Positions 56,082 to 64,000 of a stretch of DNA of 64,000 nt are shown in pieces. Made by a program: the position numbers and the translations under genes. The notes beneath the pieces are model-generated. The model was not told where the DNA came from. It worked only from the letters and a program-made list of their open reading frames with translations, and searched no databases. The stretch is taken from assembly GCA_948567375.1 (NCBI GenBank), contig OX419757.1, positions 42,470,001-42,534,000 on the forward strand. Reading direction: 5' to 3'. The stretch is from Lunularia cruciata. Taxonomy: Eukaryota > Streptophyta > Marchantiopsida > Lunulariales > Lunulariaceae. Positions within the stretch are counted from its first letter, which is position 1, and each line of letters opens with the position of its first letter.

Positions 56082-58271
56082 TAGCACAAGAGCAAGAATT
56101 TGTCTAATCTTGTGAGAGTTGCCAAAGCAACAAAGCTAACAACCGTAAATAAAGAGGATCTATCTAATGAGAACATGTGAGCTTAGATCTCATCACATTC
56201 TTGTTGAAGACAAACCAAGGTAAATGACAACTGTAGTGTTTGTTGATAAGCTCAACAAGCATATTCATTTGGTGTCTACCATGAATATGGTGGATTCTTC
56301 AACGTTGGCATAGATCTACTTTGACATTTTCTTCAAGAATCAAGGAATATCATGGGTTCTCATCTCTAATCATGATCTCAATTTATTGGTAAATTTTGGC
56401 AAGCACTCGTCAAGGTACTTGTCATTAGGTTTGCCTTGTCTATGGCCTATCATCCTCAAACTAATGGGCAAACCAAACAAGCCAATTTCACTTTGGAAGA
56501 TATGCTATGTGCTTTTGCTAATGTTCATCATACCAATTAGGATGTCTTGTAGTTGCAAAATTTACCTATAATAATACCAAGCAAGTGAGTATCAGATTCT
56601 TTCTTTTCTCAATTATGACCAAGATCTATTTGTTCTAAATTCTCTTCTTTTTTTGATGCCATCCCAGGACCCTCATACTTCCACCTTCTTTTCCACATTA
56701 TCTGCCTCCTTACACCAAGCTTAATATCTTCTTGTTGCTCAAAATAGGCAAAAGCAATATGTTGATCAACATCACCTTGATCTCACCTTTCAAGTGAGTA
56801 ATCAGGTCATGCTTTCTTCTAGTGACCTCCCTCTCCCTCTTGTGTAATACTCCAAGGACAAAAGAAGTCTCCAAGAGTGATACAAGAGAGAAAATACAAG
56901 TTTCACACTCAATACTCCGATGCCTCAAAGGAGCACTTTCTCTTTATTATATAGCAGTGAGGATCTCCTCAAAGGAAGCTCCACCCTTGGATCAAGTGCA
57001 TGGGTTGGTGACCTGTCAATGAGCTCTATCCTTGAATTAGTTGTTTGGATGGGTGACATATCAGTCCTTGTCCTATCTAGTTGGTCAAATAGGTTTGATC
57101 AAATGGAATCTTTAGGGAATCTTCCTATATGGACCTCAGAATCACGTGGGTGAGGTACCATTGGAAAGCTCTCAATGAGAAAATCATAAGGGGGAGAAGA
57201 CAAGCCTTTTTCCTTGAGAGGATTGATTATTTTCATTTTCAAGGCCTAATTCATCCTTTTAGGCCCCCAAAATTGGCTCTAATGTTTTTAGGCTATTTTT
57301 GGCTTTTGCTCTATTAGTAAAAGTACTCTTTTGGTGACACATTTGTCTGATCTATCTAGCCCATTGTACACAACATCCATCTAGATGTTACCAAGCCAAT
57401 TTCACCTCTAGATAATATGTCTAGCTACTTGCATTACATCTTGACACCCAAGTTCATAAGCTTGCTACCAATTGGATTGGTCCACTTGATATTACTCAGG
57501 TTATCTCTCTTGTTGCCTACAAACTTGCCCTTGCTAATCACTTAAAGATCTATCATGTTTTCCACATTTTGAAGTTAAGACCCTTTGTTTCCAACCCATC
57601 TTCCTTACCTACTTGTGCTTAACCACCTCCTCTTCCAATCACTCTCAAAGATCATGGAGAATATGAAGTTTTATTGTATACTTGCATATTGCAATATCTA
57701 ATGTGGCCACCAATGACACACTAAATATAAGATCCTTTGGAAAAGGTATCTTCTTCATGATGCCACATAAGAGTATCTTCCGTATCTCCACAATGCAAAA
57801 GCAATTGTACAAGAGTTTGAAGAGTCCATGGCAATAAGGATGTCACCGACTAGCAATGGGGAAATATGTAATAATATGGAGTTAAAAGGAGCTAATATGG
57901 AGCCATTAAGAGCAAAAAATAGTTGAAAAGAGGTAGAACTATCATATATCTAGGAAATTATTAAAATATTGTAGAAGCATCCATGAAGAGAAGCTGTTGG
58001 GATTGAGTAACATGTATGACAAGTTGATAACTAGCTTACCTTATATACCAAGTAAATGGCCAGCTGAACATGCATGTCAAGTAAAGAGTTAGCTTAGCTT
58101 GCATTCCAAGTAAGATGGCTTCTAGAAGTAACTTTCCTCGGAGCTTTGTGGGAGCCTTTTACCCAAGTTTCTTATAAATACCAAAGCTTGGCATTTGGAG
58201 TTTCCTTCAAGCAAGAGTTTCCAATGTGATATGATCGTCTATTCTCCTATTTCTCTTATAAGTCTTTTATA
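56082..58271 (+). mobile_element. Deleted chromovirus 'D' with 3' LTR
   Basis: From the PBS remnant the sequence jumps straight to integrase (TCTTGTGAGAGTTGCCAAAG, near 56109), matching A from about 11564. This implies an internal deletion of roughly 3.6 kb removing gag, protease, RT and RNase H. Integrase pieces reach about 56590 and the linker resumes after solo LTR L3. Chromodomain-like sequence continues to about 57840. The 3' LTR is about 57867-58271 (TGTAATAATATGG to TCTTTTATA). No TSD was identified for the array. Confidence 0.75.
56843..57438. mobile_element. Solo LTR L3 (596 bp) inside element D
   Basis: It begins TGTAATACTCC and ends TGCATTACA, with TCTTG duplications at 56838-56842 and 57439-57443. 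It lies in the integrase-chromodomain linker of D. It is shorter than L1 and L2, with internal deletions. Confidence 0.88.
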
Positions 58272-60340
58272 CTACCCTTGGGAGTATACACAAGGGTGTG
58301 CCTTATGGCCTTGCTTGATCAAGAGGATGCATATTAGGATACCATGAGAAGTTTCACACATAGATCATATAGTGTAGTTACAACCTTAAGACTATCACTT
58401 TCAGATATATTGATAGTTAATAGTGCATCCCTTCCATAGTGAAGGAACCATTCCCATGGTAATGTCCATCCTCTTCCATTTACTCCCTTTTTGATTAGGA
58501 GATCCATATACTTGATTAGGAGACCTCTTGAGAGCTCCTTTAGATAGATTCTAAGCTGATATATGCTTAGCTATTGATTTCATGGTTGAGGAGTGGACTT
58601 CAAGTCATCTTAGGAATTATAGTGCAAATCCATATGATAGTCTAGTAGTATCCTTTCAGATCCCTATATGTGCAAATAGGAGTGGGATTGGATGTGGACA
58701 TATAACCCATATTTTTCCATATATGCACCTTGAGGAGGCACTAGCACATAGTGGACATAGGTAGTAATAAGATATCTCATAGATCGCTTCTTATCATCTA
58801 GCAGATGGTGTTATGATCACTTATATATTATAGCCATCTTTGTATATAGTTCATGTGTTGAGTTTTCATTCTTGCTTGTTCAATATGGAGTATATCCACA
58901 AATCATTACTCTATTATATGTCATATGGTGTTATGATCACTTGTACTAACACCTTGTACATATCTTATCCCTTGAGTTTTCATATCTTATGCATTGAGTT
59001 TTTATTCTTGGTTGTTGAGAGGTAATTATTAACTCTACTAATACTATATCATTAGTACTTATATACCTTCACTTGTCTTTCATTGATATTTATATGCATG
59101 AATTGACTTTATACTCTATTACCATGATACTAATACTATATCATTAGCATACCTTGAACATTCATATTTATTCAATTGTCATTCATTGATATTTATATAC
59201 ATGACTTGACTTCATACTCTACTACTATGGTAACAATAAACTAATAATATATCAATATCATACCTTGAATAATTATATACATTCACTTGACTTTCATTGA
59301 TATTTGTATATATTGACTTGACTTTGTACTCAACAACAACACAAGCACATATGTCATGATATAGACACATCCCTTCAAAGCCCTAAACAAACCTCCTTCC
59401 CATCTTGACATGTGAGCCGGCATGTCTCTCACTTAGGATGAACCTCTGATGGCTATTATGGTAGTGCACCATGGACTAAGAAGGCAAAGAACCCCAACTC
59501 CATCATACTCCCCAAGGCTAACACTCCAAGACTCAAGACATTACTCACTAGAAAACTCAATGAGAGAGAGATAGTTGCAAATGAAAGGATGATGAGTACC
59601 TCTTCTCCCCTAGTTTACATACTTGTGAAATAGTTATGCACCAAAGTTACTTATTATTGAAGTAACTCAAGCTACTAGCTAAAAGTCAAGTAAAGTCAAA
59701 AAGTATAAAGGAATATTTATCCACATGGGCATATTCTACTAAGCCTATGATCTTATCTTGACCCAACCACTAAGTCAAGGATTCCTTCACATGGGCTATC
59801 CTTGGACTATAGAAGAATCCAAAACAAAAAGGCTTGCGGGTCCAAGAGTTCTCAACTCTTTCCTCAAAGCCAAACACCTAGGAATAATACCAAGTAAATA
59901 CACTATAATCCAAAATAATGGTGCTCATCTTTTCCACTTCCTCTAAAGTAAGGCCCCCTCTATCTTAGCTATGAATAACTTTAGCTAATCATGACTAATA
60001 TAGAACCATCCTTTATCTCTATATAAATAATCTCTCAATTATTTGTAATATCAAGCTAAATATCATAATATCACCCATGCACAAATGGGTGTTATAGACC
60101 AGACATTCTAGGGTTATCATTTGAATTAGAAGGAGTAGTAGAGTAATATGGCATGGGGAATTTTGGATCATGCATGTAGCTCCTATAAGTCATGCAAGGA
60201 AGATGGTCTAATTCAATAAGCATGATCATAATACTTTTAATCTAGCCAACTAGTTTCCTTGCAAGGGCTAATTCTAAAGTTATAGTTTGCAAGGTTTAGA
60301 TGTAGAGCTCCTTTCTCTTATTGTAATTTTCTTTTACTTT
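58272..60340. other. AT-rich unassigned sequence
   Basis: No ORF or element ends recognised. It contains a degenerate tandem array (next entry). A stretch around 59390-59560 is less AT-rich but has no coding signature. Confidence 0.35.
59030..59335 (+). repeat. Degenerate tandem repeat, about 100-bp units
   Basis: Three units share TTCATTGATATTTATATAC, CTTGACTTTATACTC and AATACTATATCATTAGCAT-like blocks, starting near 59040, 59140 and 59235. AT-rich and non-coding. Confidence 0.55.
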
Positions 60341-60352
60341 TGACCTTATTTT

Positions 60353-61140
60353 TTAATTATGTAATCTTTTTTCAACTTCTGCTTTCACACAAAGTTTCTC
60401 AATTGCTGCTAGTCTTTGAGCCACTATTTTTGCCAATCTGCATCTCTCTTTAGCTTCAAATGATTTGCTCCAAAACTTTGATTGATTAGATAGATCTTGT
60501 GACAAAGATGAATTAGTGTGGGTCAATTTCCATCTTGAAATATTTTTTTTTCTTTGTTTCTCCTTCTGACTCTTTGCGACCACCACCTCCTCCTCTACTT
60601 CTTGTGCCTTCAACTCCTCCTCAATTTGTATTGCCTCTACTTGAGTAGTATTTATGAGTGCATCCTTCTCATCATGCAAAACTAACAATGGAACATGATT
60701 AGAATGAGACTAGGATTGTGTAAGATAGTTGGCATGGAGAAGTATTTACAAGTGAATCCTTCTTATCATGAAAACTTGACAATGGAACATGATTAGAACG
60801 AGACTAGGATTGTGTAAGATAGTTGGCATGTGAGTGTGAGTGGAAATACTTGTCATAGGATCTACTGTATATTTTTTTGAATCTCTTCCATTATTCTCTT
60901 ATTGGAAAAATGATTGGGTGCTTGGAATTACAAATTGTTTTGTAAATGATTGTGTACTTGTATTGGACAATGTAGTAGTATCTTCTTTTCACAACTCCTT
61001 GTGCTCAAAGAAAGTTCCCATTTCTTGCTCAAGGTTTGATGTTGCACAAATATTCACAAATTTTCCCCCTCCAACACCTTTGCTTACAAGAGAGCCGAGG
61101 AGGAAATGTTTGCCTACCCCCAAACATCACGTCCATTCTT
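60353..61140 (-). pseudogene. Unassigned Lys/Glu-rich ORF remnant
   Basis: The 111-codon minus-strand ORF (60688-60353) is charged and coiled-coil-like (IEEELKAQEVEEEVVVAKSQ, then AKERCRLAKIVAQRLAAIEK). Coding-like sequence continues upstream to about 61140 (SNLEQEMGTFFEHKEL, NTSTQSFTKQFVIPSTQSFF) with stops. Its N-terminal side overlaps a tandem duplication. Possibly another transposon protein; no family recognised. Confidence 0.3.
60644..60830 (+). repeat. Direct tandem duplication, about 94 bp
   Basis: 60644-60736 and 60738-60830 share ACAATGGAACATGATTAGAA and GACTAGGATTGTGTAAGATA, with a handful of substitutions. Confidence 0.75.
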
Positions 61141-63700
61141 ACATAGGGACACATGTGATTTAGATTATTATTGATGGTTCTCCAGCCTCGTCAGATAGTG
61201 CTCTTTTGAACCTATTTATGACTATTGCACCCGTGAATATGCTTGACATATTAAAGGTTGTCCAAATAATCCAAGATTTTAGCATAATGGAGGGAGATCA
61301 TTCTAAATCTATCTTTGTCTCCTTTTCTTTCCGATCTCTTTCCTTTTGATATTGCAGAATATCCTTTACCTTTAATCCCCAAATCTCCTTTTCTTTTTGC
61401 CAAAGTTGATAGTACAAAGGAAACCATTTTCAACAGGTATTGGAAGCTAAAGCTCTTTGATGAATCAAGACCAAGAGATGTGGAACTTGATTCAGGCTAA
61501 AGAGAAACTAAACAGAACATAAGAGATATTCCGAGCTCAATGGGAGTGTTTGTTCCCTCCATATCCACTCTAATTCTGTCTTTCTAAATCTCTCAAAAGT
61601 TAGTTGGGTTCTAAGAATTTCTCCAGCTCATAATTCCTCAAAATGACATGGTGGTGCACATAACTACCATCTTTGTACCTTTACTCCACTATCTTCCAAT
61701 TTCAAATTGGTGTTATCTAAGAATTTAGACATATCAACACACCCCCTATCCTTGAAATCTGTCATTATCATCTGTCAAATTTGGGAAATTATGGAATATG
61801 CACAACCTCGAGCTTGTGCACAAGAGAGAGGAAGCTGACTTCATTTTATAACACATAGCATATATGTTCTTATAACACATGGCACTTTTTCCTTGGTTCT
61901 TCCATTTGATTAATACATGTAACACCTTGATTAATACCAAGAACAATTTTCACCTAATTCCATGCGGAAACTCACTAATCTAACCCGTAGGCCTTTCTTC
62001 TTAAAAGTTGCTAAGGGATCTTGAAACATCCCGTAAAATCCAATAATACCCGTAAAGTATTTTATAAAATTTTCTCTTTCAGGTGCTCTTCGCTTTTAGG
62101 ATTGCGTTAAAATTATGTACCTTTCCTCTAATTTCAGAAACTGAAACCCCCTATTGTTTGGATCCCAAAGGTGCTCCATCAGCCAGTCTTGTCTTCCATC
62201 TGTCTCTTTCACCTGCTTGCATGAAACAAACGAAGGGTAGAATGTTCCATTTCAAAAAGTTATTTTGTTTGTTATTTAGTTGTCTATAGGCATGGAGTTT
62301 TCGGCCAGGATCAAGGGCCTAGTCTGGTAGGGGCCCCGTTTCTCCAAATCTGTCAAAGCAACCCGCAAATACATGCACATACGTAAGGCTTTTGTGCCAA
62401 TAGCTTTCTCGGAGACGAGAACGCATCCGAAATACGGATGGGCTGTGGATTGAAAGGGCCCATTTGGTTAAAATCATGTGAGGTTACAGCATGCCTTGTG
62501 ACTTCCTTCTTTTCTTTTCCGTCGAGTCACATGGAGTCAACAAGCAGCAATAAAAGCGTGTAGCTGTCTCTCGCGGCCCACCAGCGACCCGAAAGCTTCT
62601 CAGCTGTGGACTTCTTCGAATCTTTTCTTCTTCATGTTATCTCGCAACAAATATTTGTTTCAGCAGTCTGGCAACTGAAAGTGAGATACTCAACCGATAA
62701 ACAAATGTGCAATAACAGTTGCCTGATGATTTTCAACACAGGCTATCCACTCGTCACGTGCCTAAATTTCCTTGTGAAAGACGATGAGTGAGGGTAGTGG
62801 AGAGTCCAAATATTTCCTTTTCGCAATGTCCAAACGAGTAATTTCCGAAGCGAGTCCTCCCACTTTGGAAGAAAGTTTTATCAGGTTTGAAATTCTCGTA
62901 TCTTTAAACAACATCAAGGTCTTCATACGGCTTGTAAGGTGTCGGTCTTCTCTTCCATTTCAACAAGAGGTTTGTGTTCAAACAGCAAATTAACCAGGAG
63001 CATGAGAAACTTATTCCTGAATGACCACTTCCTTGACCAGTTGAGATGTGTCAAAAATATCACAGTAAACCAACTGTGTGCTGAATGTTCATGTTTAGAA
63101 AGGAATCCAAACCATGACTTTTCTTTGTTTCACATTAGGGACTCGAATATCCTGAATCAAGGTTTATTTGTCTCACTTTGCCAAATCTATTCAGTTTTCC
63201 TACTCGTGCGTATTTCTATTGTGTATATGGAAACTAGCCCCATTTTACCTTTTTTGTCTCTCCCTTGTACGCCTTGATGGGGTTCCCATCCTTCGGTTTT
63301 TCTACGGGGTCGCCTTCTTCTCTATTGTGTATATGGGAAACTCTCCACGTGCTAAGACAGATCAAATTTTTTGATGAGTTTAGCAATCTCCAAGTAGCAC
63401 TAACTCACTAGACACCCTCCAAAACCAGTGCCAGATAAACCTGCTGAGCCCCGTGAGGCTCGTGACCGTGTGATCCATGGCTGCACTCATTAGAAGTTGG
63501 TCTGACAGTTTGTGACAGGAAGGTAGGAAACCCGGGTACCCGGTAGTAAGATTACCTGCGGTCGGGAAAATATCTTTACTCTTCAACCTAATTTAACTCA
63601 CCGAAGACAACTGGCAAAGGACACGAGTCAAAAGCGCTGACCCTGATTACATTAATTAACTCGTTGCCTGTCTGTCCAATTTACGTCCGTATTAGGGAGT
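61141..63700. other. Transition to unique sequence; no supported gene
   Basis: After about 62 kb the composition resembles the gene island again (less AT-rich, no transposon motifs). Open frames at 62784-63374 are short and unmotivated. Nothing is called. Confidence 0.3.
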
Positions 63701-63821
63701 TAAGCACACAGCTGTGACTTGCTGCATGCTGACGTTCCGTCCGATTTGGCGTGACGTAGGACTGCACTGGGGCACTGATAGTAGCGCCGTTCTTATATTA
63801 TACGAACTTCTGCAGCATTCA

Positions 63822-64000
63822 ATGCGCAGCTGCCCTCCCTCGCCTCTCGTCCGATCCTCTCAATTTCTCGGCTCTCGATTCCTCTCTTTCCGTCTCTCTC
63901 ATCTTTCCAAAGCTTTCTCTACGCCCTCTTCTACATCGAGCAGAATCATCCATCGACGACTCTGGACTGTGGGTGCTCCAGAACCCGCACAGATATAGCG
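63822..64000 (+). CDS. Possible first exon of a gene running off the window
   Basis: After a TATA-like CTTATATTATA (near 63791), ATG 63822 opens a Ser/Arg/Leu-rich, acid-poor frame (FLGSRFLSFRLSHLSKAFST, then SRIIHRRLWTVGAPEPAQ), which resembles an organelle transit peptide. This frame meets a TAG at 63996-63998, so if real it must be spliced before then, and I see no strong donor. The CT-rich sequence could instead be a 5' UTR. Another frame is open to the window end. Confidence 0.25.

Noticed and set aside
63714-63998. 94-codon ORF at the right edge as a complete gene
   Set aside because: The alternative start used by the longer frame is not an ATG, and the frame ends two bases before the window edge without a domain. 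Only the possible first exon from ATG 63822 is kept, at low confidence.

Overview
The window is nuclear DNA of a land plant. Two genes have many GT-AG introns and plant-type products, the surroundings are nested Ty3/gypsy chromoviruses primed by initiator tRNA-Met, and PIF/Harbinger-like transposase remnants are present. Nothing fixes the species. Modest introns beside nested, mutated retroelements would fit a seed-free plant or another repeat-rich plant, but this is inference.

Core (about 18.5-39.8 kb): a gene island in which I see no retroelement. It holds a complete 18-exon urease gene (21081-29067, spliced product 818 aa). About 400 bp downstream on the same strand is a complete 8-exon gene for the urease accessory protein UreD (29468-31782, 322 aa). 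Urease is the Ni enzyme that hydrolyses urea. UreD is the scaffold that loads Ni with UreF and UreG. In Arabidopsis these genes lie on different chromosomes, so this linkage is the main biological finding. The urease keeps all Ni ligands but has Ala where the mobile-flap Cys normally sits.

Left arm (1-18 kb): a possible last exon of an unknown gene at the edge; a reverse-transcriptase-like pseudogene (2.8-3.6 kb, minus) between direct repeats; an unassigned coiled-coil remnant; a full-length chromovirus 'A' (7547-13189, TSD GGCAA, LTRs differing at 2 of 423 positions) inserted into a minus-strand unassigned mobile-element ORF; and a Harbinger-like transposase pseudogene (about 17 kb, minus).

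Right arm (39.8-61 kb): a second Harbinger-like pseudogene (plus), followed by a second copy of the same unassigned ORF. That ORF is interrupted by a solo LTR (L1), which is itself interrupted by full-length chromovirus 'B' (42275-47914, TSD TCCAC). Next is an older tandem chromovirus array C-LTR-D (50.2-58.3 kb) carrying two more solo LTRs (L2, L3) of the L1 family, each with a perfect 5-bp TSD. AT-rich unassigned sequence with local repeats follows. The last 2 kb look unique and may hold the start of another gene.

The chromovirus family has two unexpected features. Its gag-pol overlap has a textbook -1 frameshift signal (GGGAAAC, 6-nt spacer, 10-bp stem-loop). Its LTR has perfect multi-unit heat-shock elements upstream of the TATA box. 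Copy A is full of nonsense codons despite nearly identical LTRs, and shares three of them with the older copy B, which suggests a defective lineage moved in trans.
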